Shown: positions 41,626-50,622, numbered from the stretch's first letter. The stretch: 64,000 nucleotides of DNA from an uncultured Eubacteriales bacterium (GCA_902763505.1 CACWSO010000001.1:62001-126000), one strand, 5' to 3'. Notes: generated by a model not told the origin, from the letters alone. Made by a program: numbers and translations.

Positions 41626-44310
41626 ATGAAAAGAATCGCGCTTATTGATGGGAACAGTTTAATCAACAGAGCTTATTACGCCATGCGGAATCCTATGATT
41701 ACAAAGGATGGTATATACACCCATGGCATCTTTGGCTTCATCAATATGATGGACAAGATCAGGAAAGACTATGAACCTGAGTATATGGCAATCGCCTTTG
41801 ATATGAAGGCTCCGACATTCCGTCACGAACAGTATGATGAGTACAAAGCAGGGCGTAAAAAGATGCCGCCGGAACTGGCCATGGAGATACCTATCCTCAA
41901 GGATATTCTGGATGCCATGAACATCAGAAGGGTGGAGCTGGAAGGATATGAAGCAGATGATATCATCGGCACCCTCGTGCGCATGAGTGAAGCAGAAGGA
42001 CTGGAGCCATTCGTGTTTACCGGAGACCGGGATCAGCTTCAGCTGGCGACAGACGTCACGAAGATCGTCTACACGAAGAGGGGAGTATCTGAATTCGATC
42101 TGTATGATCATGATGCCTTTTGCGAAGCCTATGGCTTCACACCGATGCAGCTCATTGACTACAAAGGCCTGGCAGGGGATTCTTCCGACAACATTCCGGG
42201 CATCCCGGGCGTCGGCGCGAAGACTGCCACAAAGCTCATTCAGCAGTACGGCAGTGTGGAAGAAATCATCGCCAATGCGGATGACATCAAACCTGCCGGT
42301 CTTCAGGCGAAGGTCAAGGATAATGTTCAGCAGGCCATGATGAGCAAACGTCTGGCCACCATTATGACACAGGTGCCTCTTGAAATTACGGTGGAAGACT
42401 GTCTCATAAAGGATCCTGATTACGACAGGCTGATAGAGCTGTACAGAAAACTGGAGTTCAACAGGTTCCTCAGCAGACTGAAAGTCAATCATGCCGCAGA
42501 AGAAACGAAAACGGAAGTTGCGATTCCGGAGGACACGATCAGAGCGGAAGACGTTGAGAGAGTGATCATCAAAGAATCAAGTCAGCTTGGCCAAATCGAT
42601 ATCAGCGGCAGGACTGTTCTGAAAGTCTTCGGCAACCCAAGTCACACCGAGCCGCCTGCCATCGATTCTGTCGCACTGCTCAACAACGGGAAGTATTTCT
42701 TTATTGAGCATGATGGCCTCAATGGATTTGGCGATTGGCTCAAAGAACAGATGGCGTCGGAGAACCCGCCGAAGTTCGCCGGGCATGATATCAAAAGCGC
42801 TTATTACATGTTCATGTGCTGTTATGGACTGTCAGGATTCATTACGGAATTCGACACGGCCATTGCGCAATATGTGCTGGATTCAGGAAGAAGTAATTAC
42901 GAATTGCCTGCGCTGAGCAATGAATACCTCCACGCAAGCATTGAAGAAGAAAAGGATTTTCTTGCTTCCAATGCACAGATGGATCTGTTTGCTGACAGCA
43001 TGAAGGCCTATGAAGATTACGGTCTGTCATGGTGCGTTACCGCCAGCAATCTGGAATGCCTCCAGAAGGCGCAAATCAGCGCTCAGAAACTCGAACGTGT
43101 TCTTTATGATGTGGAGCTTCCTTTGATTGAAGTGATGGCAGCAATGGAAAAAGAAGGCTTCAGAACGGATCGCGTATTTCTGACTGATTTTGGAAATACG
43201 CTGTCTCTTGAGATAGACAAACTGGCATCTGAAATCCATGAGATGGCCGGAGAAGAATTCAATATCAACTCCACCCAGCAGCTGGGTGATATCCTGTTTG
43301 AAAAGCTGGAACTCAAACACGGCAAAAAGACCAAACGCGGATATTCCACGAGTGCGGAGGTGCTTGAGAAGATCAGAAATGATCACCCAATCATTCCTGC
43401 CATTCTTGAGTACAGAACGCTGACAAAGCTCAAGAGCACATATGTCGATGGTCTGATTCCGCTCATTCATCAGGATGGGAAGATTCACGCTCATTTCCAG
43501 CAGACGGTTGCAGCAACAGGAAGAATCAGCTGTACAGAACCGAATCTGCAGAATATACCGATCAGACAGGATCTGGGGCGGAAGCTTCGAAAAGCTTTTG
43601 TTCCTGAAAATGAGGAATGTCTGCTCATCGGCGCCGATTATTCTCAAATTGAACTGAGAGTACTTGCGCACATGTCGGGCGATCAGGCGCTGATTGACGC
43701 ATTTAATAAAGGCGAGGATATTCACAGAGCGACGGCAGCCAATGTGCTCGGCATTCCGGAGGAAGAGATCACACCTGCTGAGAGAAGCAGAGCAAAGGCA
43801 GTCAACTTCGGTGTGATATACGGCATGAGTGCGTTCGGCCTCTCAGGAGAGCTGGACATCTCACGTAAAGAAGCTGACGATTATATCAAGGCATATTTCG
43901 AAAAGCATGAACAGGTCAAGAGATTTATGGATGACGCCGTTGCATTTGCAAAGGCAGAAGGGTATGTTTCCACGCTGATGGGGCGTAAACGCTACATCAA
44001 GGAAATCAACGCTTCCAATTACATGGTCAGACAGATCGGCGAACGTCTTGCGATGAATTCCCCGATTCAGGGAAGTGCAGCTGATATCATCAAGATCGCC
44101 ATGATCAAAGTGTATGACGCCATCCGGAAAGCAGCGCTGAAATCCAGACTGATCCTACAGATCCATGACGAACTTGTCATCAACACATATCCTGATGAAC
44201 AGGAAACCATTGAGAAACTGATAGTGGATAATATGGAATCAGCCTACAAACTGGCCGTAGAGCTGAAGGCTGATTTGAATGAAGGAAAGAATTGGTACGA
44301 ACTGAAATGA
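41626..44310 (+). CDS. polA: DNA polymerase I
   Basis: An 894-residue family A polymerase for Okazaki-fragment processing and repair. The 5' nuclease domain (about 1-290) shows LIDGNSLINRAYYA, FDMKAPTFRHEQ, EADDIIGTL, GDRDQLQLA and DSSDNIPGIPGVGAKTA. The middle proofreading-like domain (about 300-490) lacks a recognisable Asp-x-Glu exonuclease motif, so 3' exonuclease activity is probably lost, as in Bacillus Pol I. The polymerase domain has DYSQIELRVLAHMSGD (motif A), RSRAKAVNFGVIYGMSAFGL (motif B) and IHDELVI (motif C). It ends in an ATGA overlap with coaE. Confidence 0.97.
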   Translation: MKRIALIDGNSLINRAYYAMRNPMITKDGIYTHGIFGFINMMDKIRKDYEPEYMAIAFDMKAPTFRHEQYDEYKAGRKKMPPELAMEIPILKDILDAMNIRRVELEGYEADDIIGTLVRMSEAEGLEPFVFTGDRDQLQLATDVTKIVYTKRGVSEFDLYDHDAFCEAYGFTPMQLIDYKGLAGDSSDNIPGIPGVGAKTATKLIQQYGSVEEIIANADDIKPAGLQAKVKDNVQQAMMSKRLATIMTQVPLEITVEDCLIKDPDYDRLIELYRKLEFNRFLSRLKVNHAAEETKTEVAIPEDTIRAEDVERVIIKESSQLGQIDISGRTVLKVFGNPSHTEPPAIDSVALLNNGKYFFIEHDGLNGFGDWLKEQMASENPPKFAGHDIKSAYYMFMCCYGLSGFITEFDTAIAQYVLDSGRSNYELPALSNEYLHASIEEEKDFLASNAQMDLFADSMKAYEDYGLSWCVTASNLECLQKAQISAQKLERVLYDVELPLIEVMAAMEKEGFRTDRVFLTDFGNTLSLEIDKLASEIHEMAGEEFNINSTQQLGDILFEKLELKHGKKTKRGYSTSAEVLEKIRNDHPIIPAILEYRTLTKLKSTYVDGLIPLIHQDGKIHAHFQQTVAATGRISCTEPNLQNIPIRQDLGRKLRKAFVPENEECLLIGADYSQIELRVLAHMSGDQALIDAFNKGEDIHRATAANVLGIPEEEITPAERSRAKAVNFGVIYGMSAFGLSGELDISRKEADDYIKAYFEKHEQVKRFMDDAVAFAKAEGYVSTLMGRKRYIKEINASNYMVRQIGERLAMNSPIQGSAADIIKIAMIKVYDAIRKAALKSRLILQIHDELVINTYPDEQETIEKLIVDNMESAYKLAVELKADLNEGKNWYELK

Positions 44311-44915
44311 TAGTAATTGGAATTACAGGCGGAATCGGAACAGGTAAAACAACGGCGGCGAAGTATCTGATCGACAAGGGCTTCGCTTTGATTGACGCGG
44401 ATCAGATCGGCAGAGATCTCACAGCGGAAGGAGAGCCGATCCTTTCGGAAATCGAGGAGAAGTTCGGCTGTGTATCCCATGATGGGCAGAAGGGGAACGG
44501 TCTTGTCCTCGACAGAAAAGCAATGGCAGATTTAATTTTCAGGGACAGCGATGTGAAAGAAGAATTTGATCAGCTGATGCATAGAGAAATTATCGCTGTC
44601 ATCGACCGGGAAATCGCAGACATCAAGAAGACGGATGCACGCGGCATTCTCCTGGATGCTCCATTGCTTTTTGAGGCGAACATCAATGATCGCTGTGACG
44701 TTGTCATACTCATAACAGCTGATTTGGACGAACGAATCGATCGCGTCAGTCTGCGGGATGATGCAGATGAAGAGGACATCCGCGACAGGATCAGCAATCA
44801 GATGTCTGATGAAGAGAAAGCAAGGTATGCCGACTTTATCATCGACAATTCCGGTGAACCGGAAGATATGTTTGTGCAGCTGGATGATATTATGGACTAC
44901 CTTGGGCTTGAATGA
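44307..44915 (+). CDS. coaE: Dephospho-CoA kinase
   Basis: CoaE phosphorylates dephospho-CoA, the last step of CoA synthesis. The 202-residue P-loop kinase has GITGGIGTGKTTAAKYL (residues 4-20), IDADQIGRDL, LLDAPLLFEANIN and an LID region with DERIDRVSLRDDADEEDIRDRI. The ATG at 44307 overlaps the polA stop by four bases, a pairing of polA and coaE seen in many Firmicutes. An upstream in-frame GTG would put 15 bases more inside polA and is not preferred. Confidence 0.95.
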   Translation: MIVIGITGGIGTGKTTAAKYLIDKGFALIDADQIGRDLTAEGEPILSEIEEKFGCVSHDGQKGNGLVLDRKAMADLIFRDSDVKEEFDQLMHREIIAVIDREIADIKKTDARGILLDAPLLFEANINDRCDVVILITADLDERIDRVSLRDDADEEDIRDRISNQMSDEEKARYADFIIDNSGEPEDMFVQLDDIMDYLGLE

Positions 44916-44947
44916 AACAAGCATTGCAATCTGATGTGATTTGGGTG

Positions 44948-44976
44948 TTGACAAAGGGATATGAAACAAGTAGAAT
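44948..44976 (+). promoter_or_regulatory. Promoter of tRNA-Leu(GAG)
   Basis: Consensus TTGACA (44948-44953) and TAGAAT (44971-44976) with 17-base spacing, 31 bases before the tRNA. Confidence 0.8.
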
Positions 44977-45007
44977 GAATGAGTGCCTGCGAGGGCACAT
45001 GCCATAT

Positions 45008-45090
45008 GCGGCCTTGGCGGAATTGGCAGACGCGCACGTTTGAGGGGCGTGTGGGAGACCGTGCCGGTTCAAGTCCGGCAGGCCGCACCA
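45008..45090 (+). tRNA. tRNA-Leu (anticodon GAG)
   Basis: An 83-base class II tRNA with acceptor GCGGCCT/AGGCCGC, anticodon stem CACGT/GCGTG (one T-G pair), loop TTGAGGG (anticodon GAG), short variable arm, T arm TGCCGGTTCAAGTCCGGCA and encoded CCA. Confidence 0.95.
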
Positions 45091-45101
45091 TTAAGAAAAT
45101 G

Positions 45102-45133
45102 TCGCATCGGAGTCGATCTGATGCGATATTTTT
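45102..45133 (+). terminator. Terminator of tRNA-Leu(GAG)
   Basis: TCGCATCGGA (45102-45111) pairs with TCTGATGCGA (45117-45126), one wobble, followed by TATTTTTT. Confidence 0.82.
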
Positions 45134-45163
45134 TATGTATTATGTAGGTATTCGGACTAAGAT

Positions 45164-45179
45164 GTGGTATGATTACCAC
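45164..45179 (+). promoter_or_regulatory. Palindrome covering an extended -10 promoter
   Basis: GTGGTA-TGAT-TACCAC is a perfect 6+6 inverted repeat. Within it TGG-TATGAT (45165-45173) reads as an extended -10 element, which would start transcription at about 45180-45183, at the methyltransferase ATG. A dimeric regulator bound here would block RNA polymerase. Confidence 0.55.
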
Positions 45180-45182
45180 GTT

Positions 45183-46106
45183 ATGAACGAATCGCACAGA
45201 AACAAAACAATCAACACAGAAATCGCGGATGGCAAAGCGTATCTGAATGCCTGTCTTCGTTTGGAAGATCTGGCCGGAAAAGACATCTGCCTGATAGATT
45301 CTCTTGTCTGTGCGGATTTGTTCAAAGCATGCAAATACGTCCCGGATGAATTGGCTGATCTTATGATATTGGATCCGCCATACAATTTAACTAAAGAATA
45401 TAACGGCGAGAACTTTTCCAAGATGAACGCCGCTGATTATGAGGCATACACGCGCAGATGGCTGGATGCAACCAGTCATATCCTGAAAACCGGCGGATCG
45501 ATCTATGTATGCTGCGATTGGGAAAGCAGTCTGATCATCGGGAGGGTGCTCGGCGATTATTATACGGTCAGGAACAGGATCACATGGCAGAGAGAGAAGG
45601 GACGTGGCGCGAAATCCAACTGGAAGAATTCCATGGAGGACATTTGGTTTGCAACAAAAGGCGATGATTATCTGTTCAACATCGACGATGTGAAGCTTCG
45701 CCGCAAGGTGATCGCGCCATATAGAGAAGACGGACATCCGAAGGACTGGGAAGAAACAGAAGACGGCAAATTCAGAGATACCCATCCGTCGAACTTCTGG
45801 GATGATATCACAGTGCCGTTCTGGTCCATGTCTGAAAATACTGCGCATCCTGCGCAAAAGCCGGAAAAGCTTATGGCAAGACTGATTCTGGCAAGTACGA
45901 ACAAAGGGGATCTCATATTCGATCCGTTTGCCGGTTCCGGCACTTCCTGTGTCACAGCCAAAAAACTCGGACGGCATTACATGGGCATCGAAAAGGATGA
46001 GAGGTACTGCATCTGGGCGCAGCAGAGACTGGAAATGGCAGATACCGATCATAGGATCCAGGGATATGAAGAAGGTGTATTCTGGGAGAGGAATGCAAGG
46101 AGATAA
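45183..46106 (+). CDS. Orphan DNA methyltransferase (DPPY type, beta class)
   Basis: A 307-residue site-specific methyltransferase. The catalytic motif LDPPYNL is at residues 62-68 and the AdoMet motif DPFAGSGTS near 245, in the order typical of beta-class N6-adenine (less likely N4-cytosine) enzymes. A target-recognition stretch lies between (GRGAKSNWKNSMEDIWFA and after), followed by THPSNFWDDI and HPAQKPEKLM. No restriction endonuclease or specificity gene is near, so it is an orphan enzyme, perhaps regulatory. The reading frame is open upstream through the tRNA-Leu gene, which is not coding. I chose the ATG at 45183; there is no ribosome binding site, and the only promoter element suggests a leaderless transcript. 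It is followed after 17 bases by an RND exporter. Confidence 0.88.
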   Translation: MNESHRNKTINTEIADGKAYLNACLRLEDLAGKDICLIDSLVCADLFKACKYVPDELADLMILDPPYNLTKEYNGENFSKMNAADYEAYTRRWLDATSHILKTGGSIYVCCDWESSLIIGRVLGDYYTVRNRITWQREKGRGAKSNWKNSMEDIWFATKGDDYLFNIDDVKLRRKVIAPYREDGHPKDWEETEDGKFRDTHPSNFWDDITVPFWSMSENTAHPAQKPEKLMARLILASTNKGDLIFDPFAGSGTSCVTAKKLGRHYMGIEKDERYCIWAQQRLEMADTDHRIQGYEEGVFWERNARR

Positions 46107-46123
46107 AGAGGAAAAGGGATTAA

Positions 46124-49100
46124 ATGCTCACTAAATACAGTGTAAAAAGGCCATTCACAGTTTTTGTAGGCGTCATTATCGCCATTGTATTCGGAGCAGT
46201 CGCGCTGTACAGCATGACGCCGGATCTGATGCCGAGTATTAATGCCCCTTATTCTGTTGTCATGACGTCAGAACCGGGCGCCAGCGCCGAAGAAGTTGAA
46301 CAAGAGGTCACGGAGCCTCTGGAGCAGCAGCTGGCGACCTTATCTAAACTAAACAACATTTCATCCGTTTCGGCAGACAATGTATCGGTGATCACCCTTG
46401 AGTTCACCGATGATGTTAACATGGATTCCATGTCGATCGATATCCGCGATAAGATCGATCAGATCGAAGGGACTCTGCCTGAAACCGCAAGCACTCCGGT
46501 CGTCATCAAAATGAACATGAACATGATGCCGGTCACGGTTGCAGCAGTCGGCATGAAGGGAAAGACGCCTGCCCAGGTATCCACATACATAAAGGACAAT
46601 TTAGAGGCAGATCTCGAAGGCATAGAAGGTGTTGCTTCTGTCAGCAAGATCGGTATGGTCGATGAAGGAATCCAGGTCGTTCTTTCCCAGGAGAAGATCG
46701 ATAAGATCAATGATGATGTTGCAGCTGCGATCAGATCCCAGTTTGCAGAAGGGGAAGGAAAGCTGAAAAGCGGCATCAGCAAGGCAAAGAAAGGCTCCAC
46801 AAAGGTCGACAAGGGAAAGAAGACTGTAACGAATCAGGCAAACAAAGCGATTACCAATTTTGATTCAGCAATCAGTCAGGCAGAAAAAAAGAAAAGTGAG
46901 CTGGAAAAGGCGAGAGCAAAAGGGGAGGCTGCTCTTAATAGCACGCGGCAGCAAATTGGGACGCTTCAGCAATTATTGGGTTTAATTGAAACCTTCGAAA
47001 AAGATCCAACGGTTGATCTAGATCAACTCATCGCTGATGATCTGCCGGAGGGTGTTCCAAGTACAGTCACTATAGATACAGAAAACCTGGAACAAACCAA
47101 ATTGGACATTCAGGCTCAAATCGATCTTTTGACCAACGGAGATCCGAAAGCGAAAATTCCGAGCATTGCTGATATGGAAGCCGGCTTGAAACAGACGGAT
47201 CAGATCATCAAAGCAGCAAATGATACCATCAACAAATTACAGACACAAAAGGACAATTTGTCTTTCCAGTTAGGAACTACTTATTCTGAACTTGCAGCAT
47301 CGAAGAGCACGATTCAGTCCACTGTCATGCAGCTTCAGAGTACTCTCTCACAAATAGAGTCTCAGAAGCAGGCTGCCCTTGACAGCGCTGACATGACCGG
47401 CGTCATCACAATGGATAATGTGTCTGCGATTCTGAATGCGCAGAACTTCTCGATGCCAGCGGGTTATGTTACGGATAACGATGCCAAGATTCTTGTCAGC
47501 GTCGGCGATAAAATCAAGGATACAGAGGAACTGAACGATTTGATCCTCTTTGATATGGATATTGAAGGTCTTGCGCCAATTCGCGTCAAAGACATTGCCA
47601 CTGTGTCCTATGTAGCAGATGATTCCGATATCTACGCCAAAATCAACGGTGAAAACGGCGTACTTCTCAGCTTCACAAAGCAGTCGACCTATGCCACCGC
47701 AACAGTAGCAGATAATGTTGCGGAAGAGTTTGAAAAACTGGAAAATGAAAACAAGGGACTCAAATTCTCAACGCTGATGGACCAGGGCAGATACATTCAT
47801 ATCGTCATCAACTCGGTATTCCGGGATCTGCTTCTCGGAGCATTGTTTGCAATACTGATACTGTTGTTCTTCCTAAGGGATATCAGACCTACATTCATCA
47901 CTGCGGTAAGTATTCCGGTCAGTGTTGTATTTGCAATTGCGCTGATGTATTTTACCGGCGTAACGATCAACATGATCTCTCTGTCCGGTCTGGCGATCGG
48001 CGTAGGTATGCTGGTAGACAACTCCATTGTAGTCATTGAGAACATATACCGACTCAGGAGCCTCGGATACAGCGCCGTACAGGCAGCCGTATCGGGAGCA
48101 TCGCAGGTTGCAGGCGCGATTACGGCTTCTACACTGACTACAATCTGTGTATTTGTTCCGATTGTGTTCATCGATGGACTCACGAAGGAACTCTTCATGG
48201 ATCTGGCGCTGACGGTAACATATTCTCTGGCAGCCAGCCTGGTCATCGCTCTGACATTCGTGCCGGCTGCAGCGAAGGGGCTTCTCAGAAACAAAACAGG
48301 AAAGACGATCATCTCACAAAACGGTAGAGTTGTTGCGTGGTACAAGAGATCCGCAGCCTGGGCGCTTCTGCATAAAAAGAGACTCGTCCTCGCAGCACTT
48401 GTTCTGCTGCTGGCATCTTCCGCTCTTCTTCTGACTAGAGGATTCGAGTTTATGCCGTCCATGTCAACATCTCAGATTTCTGCCAATATCACAATGCCGG
48501 AAGACAGTGAACTGGAAGATACGATAAGAGTCAATGACAAAATCAGTGAAGAAGTCAGAAAGATTGATGGCGTTGAATCTGTCGGCGTCATGCTTTCCTC
48601 GAATATGTCAGAGATGTTCGGCATGTCTTCCAGTGATGACACTGATTATACAGAAACCACAATGTACATCGTGCTCGATGAGAGCAAAGCGGAACAGGGT
48701 AAGAAAGTCGCGAAAGTCATCGAAAAGATTTGCAAAGACAACAACTGCGAGGCAATTACATCTGTCGATATGGATATGACAGAGTACATGAGCGGCACAG
48801 GCGTGTCAATTAAACTCTACAGCAATGATCTGGATAAACTCAGAGTATCGGGCATGAATATCGAAGACCGGTTGAGAGATATCGAATCACTGGAGGAGGT
48901 TTCAGACATCACGGAATCCAGTACGGAAGAGGTCAAGGTTATAGTCAATAAGAATGATGCGATGAAGCATGGTCTGACGGTAGCCCAGGTATTCCAGCAG
49001 ATCAATTCCAAGCTCGCTAAGGATAAAGCGGCTACGAAACTGAGCACGGATGGTGAGAGCATTGATGTCAGGGTTGAGAATACTTCAAATGGAGAATTTA

Positions 49101-49918
49101 CACTTCAGGATCTGACAGATATGAAACTCCTGGTCGATAAAAAAGACGGCACCAAGGATAAAGTATCACTTACAAATATAGCGGTTATCAGCAGAGATGC
49201 TTCTCTCAGCGAAATCAACCATGATAACCAGAGAAGAAGTCTGAATGTGACTGCTGGCGTAAAGGATGATTACAACATCACGAAAGTCACGTCCAACGTC
49301 AAAAAGATCATCCGCGATGAAAACCTTGTGAAGCCTGGCGTTGAAGTTAAATACAGCGGTGAAAATGAGGAGATTATGAAGTCTATGAAGAAGATGCTGC
49401 TCATGATGATCATAGGCATCATCCTTGTGTATCTAATCATGGTCGCACAGTTCCAGTCCCTCAGATCACCATTCATCATCATATTCACATTGCCGCTTGC
49501 CTTTACAGGAGGTATGCTTGCGCTTCTGATTGCCAATCAGACACTGAGCGTTATCGCGATGATGGGATTCGTTATGCTGGTCGGAATTGTTGTAAACAAC
49601 GGTATCGTTCTGGTCGACTGCATCAACAGATTCAGACTGGAGGGCATGGATACAGATACAGCAATCATCACAGCCGGAGCCGTCAGAATGAGACCGGTTC
49701 TTATGACTGCGGCAACGACGGTACTTGGCCTGATTCCGCTGGCACTCGGCATAGGGCAGGGTGCTGAAATGGTGCAGCCGGTAGCCATCGCCTGCATCGG
49801 AGGACTGATTTATGCAACCGTAACGACGCTGTTTATCATTCCTGTTATGTACAAGAAGTTCTCGCGTAAGCACATGGAAAAAATCAAAGATGAAGAACTT
49901 GAAATAGTAAATGTCTGA
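46124..49918 (+). CDS. RND exporter, AcrB/SwrC type, with coiled-coil insertion
   Basis: A 1264-residue pump of the HAE1/AcrB superfamily, 200 residues longer than AcrB. It begins LTKYSVKRPFTVFVGVIIAI and has 12 membrane helices in two sets (about 560-740 and 1090-1250). Signatures are EPGASAEEVEQEVTEPLEQQL, GVGMLVDNSIVVIENIYRLRS (Asp-Asn at the usual proton-relay Asp-Asp) and VMLVGIVVNNGIVLVD. An insertion (about 215-418) in the first outer domain, where AcrB has its docking subdomain, is coiled coil. It opens with glycine-phased heptads (Gly217, 224, 231). The insertion's codon use is more AT-rich than its flanks. No adaptor or outer-membrane partner gene is adjacent. It is probably co-transcribed with the methyltransferase 17 bases upstream. 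Confidence 0.92.
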   Translation: MLTKYSVKRPFTVFVGVIIAIVFGAVALYSMTPDLMPSINAPYSVVMTSEPGASAEEVEQEVTEPLEQQLATLSKLNNISSVSADNVSVITLEFTDDVNMDSMSIDIRDKIDQIEGTLPETASTPVVIKMNMNMMPVTVAAVGMKGKTPAQVSTYIKDNLEADLEGIEGVASVSKIGMVDEGIQVVLSQEKIDKINDDVAAAIRSQFAEGEGKLKSGISKAKKGSTKVDKGKKTVTNQANKAITNFDSAISQAEKKKSELEKARAKGEAALNSTRQQIGTLQQLLGLIETFEKDPTVDLDQLIADDLPEGVPSTVTIDTENLEQTKLDIQAQIDLLTNGDPKAKIPSIADMEAGLKQTDQIIKAANDTINKLQTQKDNLSFQLGTTYSELAASKSTIQSTVMQLQSTLSQIESQKQAALDSADMTGVITMDNVSAILNAQNFSMPAGYVTDNDAKILVSVGDKIKDTEELNDLILFDMDIEGLAPIRVKDIATVSYVADDSDIYAKINGENGVLLSFTKQSTYATATVADNVAEEFEKLENENKGLKFSTLMDQGRYIHIVINSVFRDLLLGALFAILILLFFLRDIRPTFITAVSIPVSVVFAIALMYFTGVTINMISLSGLAIGVGMLVDNSIVVIENIYRLRSLGYSAVQAAVSGASQVAGAITASTLTTICVFVPIVFIDGLTKELFMDLALTVTYSLAASLVIALTFVPAAAKGLLRNKTGKTIISQNGRVVAWYKRSAAWALLHKKRLVLAALVLLLASSALLLTRGFEFMPSMSTSQISANITMPEDSELEDTIRVNDKISEEVRKIDGVESVGVMLSSNMSEMFGMSSSDDTDYTETTMYIVLDESKAEQGKKVAKVIEKICKDNNCEAITSVDMDMTEYMSGTGVSIKLYSNDLDKLRVSGMNIEDRLRDIESLEEVSDITESSTEEVKVIVNKNDAMKHGLTVAQVFQQINSKLAKDKAATKLSTDGESIDVRVENTSNGEFTLQDLTDMKLLVDKKDGTKDKVSLTNIAVISRDASLSEINHDNQRRSLNVTAGVKDDYNITKVTSNVKKIIRDENLVKPGVEVKYSGENEEIMKSMKKMLLMMIIGIILVYLIMVAQFQSLRSPFIIIFTLPLAFTGGMLALLIANQTLSVIAMMGFVMLVGIVVNNGIVLVDCINRFRLEGMDTDTAIITAGAVRMRPVLMTAATTVLGLIPLALGIGQGAEMVQPVAIACIGGLIYATVTTLFIIPVMYKKFSRKHMEKIKDEELEIVNV

Positions 49919-49927
49919 TGGTAAAAT
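49899..49927 (+). promoter_or_regulatory. Promoter of tRNA-Leu(CAA)
   Basis: TTGAAA (49899-49904) and TAAAAT (49922-49927) with 17-base spacing lie at the very end of the RND gene, 11 bases before the tRNA. Confidence 0.65.
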
Positions 49928-49938
49928 AATTCCGTTAC

Positions 49939-50025
49939 GCCGGCTTGATGGAATTGGCAGACGTGCGGGACTCAAAATCCCGTGGTGGCAACACCGTGTG
50001 GGTTCGACCCCCACAGCCGGCACCA
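49939..50025 (+). tRNA. tRNA-Leu (anticodon CAA)
   Basis: An 87-base class II tRNA with acceptor GCCGGCT/AGCCGGC, anticodon stem CGGGA/TCCCG, loop CTCAAAA (anticodon CAA), variable arm TGGTGGCAACACCG, T arm TGTGGGTTCGACCCCCACA and encoded CCA. yajC follows 55 bases later with no terminator between. Confidence 0.95.
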
Positions 50026-50080
50026 ATATAGTAAATATTGTTATCAAACAAATATATAACTACAGGAGGAAATATTAATC

Positions 50081-50593
50081 ATGGGTAGCTCGATGTTCTC
50101 AATTCTGATCCTGGTACTTCTGTTCGCAGTAATGTACTTCCTTATGATCAGACCACAGAAGAAGAGAGAAAAAGAAACAAAGGCAATGAGAGCAAGTCTT
50201 GCTGTTGGTGACGAAATCGTAACCATCGGTGGTCTCTGCTGCAAAGTCGTCAAGACAAAGGATGAATCCATCGTTGTTCAGGTAGGTCCTGACAAGGTTA
50301 AGATGGAGTTCATGAGATGGGCTGTTTCCAAGGTTGTAAAGCAGGGATCAGGCCACGTAGAGAAGGCATCCGTTGACGATTTTGATGAAGTTGCAGATGC
50401 TGAGAAGAAAGAAGCAAGAAAATCAAAGCCAAAGAGAATGAAGAAGGCTGCAGTTGTTGAAGAAGTGGAAGAAGCACCGGAAGTTGCTGAAGAAGCTGTT
50501 GAAGAAGTCAAGGAAGCAGTATCAGAAGAAACTGCTGCCGCAGCAGAAGAGGTTGCTGAAGTCGCTGAAGAAGCTGCCGCAGATGCAGAATAA
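50081..50593 (+). CDS. yajC: Preprotein translocase subunit YajC with acidic tail
   Basis: YajC is a single-span partner of SecDF in protein export. The core (about residues 1-90) has the N-terminal membrane helix MFSILILVLLFAVMYFLMIRPQKKREKE and the cytosolic domain with VGDEIVTIGGLCCKVVK. The protein is 170 residues, where 90-110 is usual. The extra C-terminal part is a low-complexity run of Glu, Ala and Val (EEVEEAPEVAEEAVEEV and on) with near-heptad spacing, probably an extended helix. AGGAGG precedes the ATG. It is followed by a strong terminator and then secDF with its own promoter. Confidence 0.93.
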   Translation: MGSSMFSILILVLLFAVMYFLMIRPQKKREKETKAMRASLAVGDEIVTIGGLCCKVVKTKDESIVVQVGPDKVKMEFMRWAVSKVVKQGSGHVEKASVDDFDEVADAEKKEARKSKPKRMKKAAVVEEVEEAPEVAEEAVEEVKEAVSEETAAAAEEVAEVAEEAAADAE

Positions 50594-50622
50594 TCTGTTT
50601 CAAAAGAGCTTGATTTGAAAGA

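Noticed and set aside
44979..45182. Upstream extension of the methyltransferase reading frame
   Set aside because: This frame runs through the whole tRNA-Leu gene and its terminator, so it is open by chance.
45008..50025. Integrated element with attachment repeats between the tRNA-Leu genes
   Set aside because: The 3' ends of the two tRNAs do not give a matching direct repeat and no integrase gene is present, so only a possible old island is noted.
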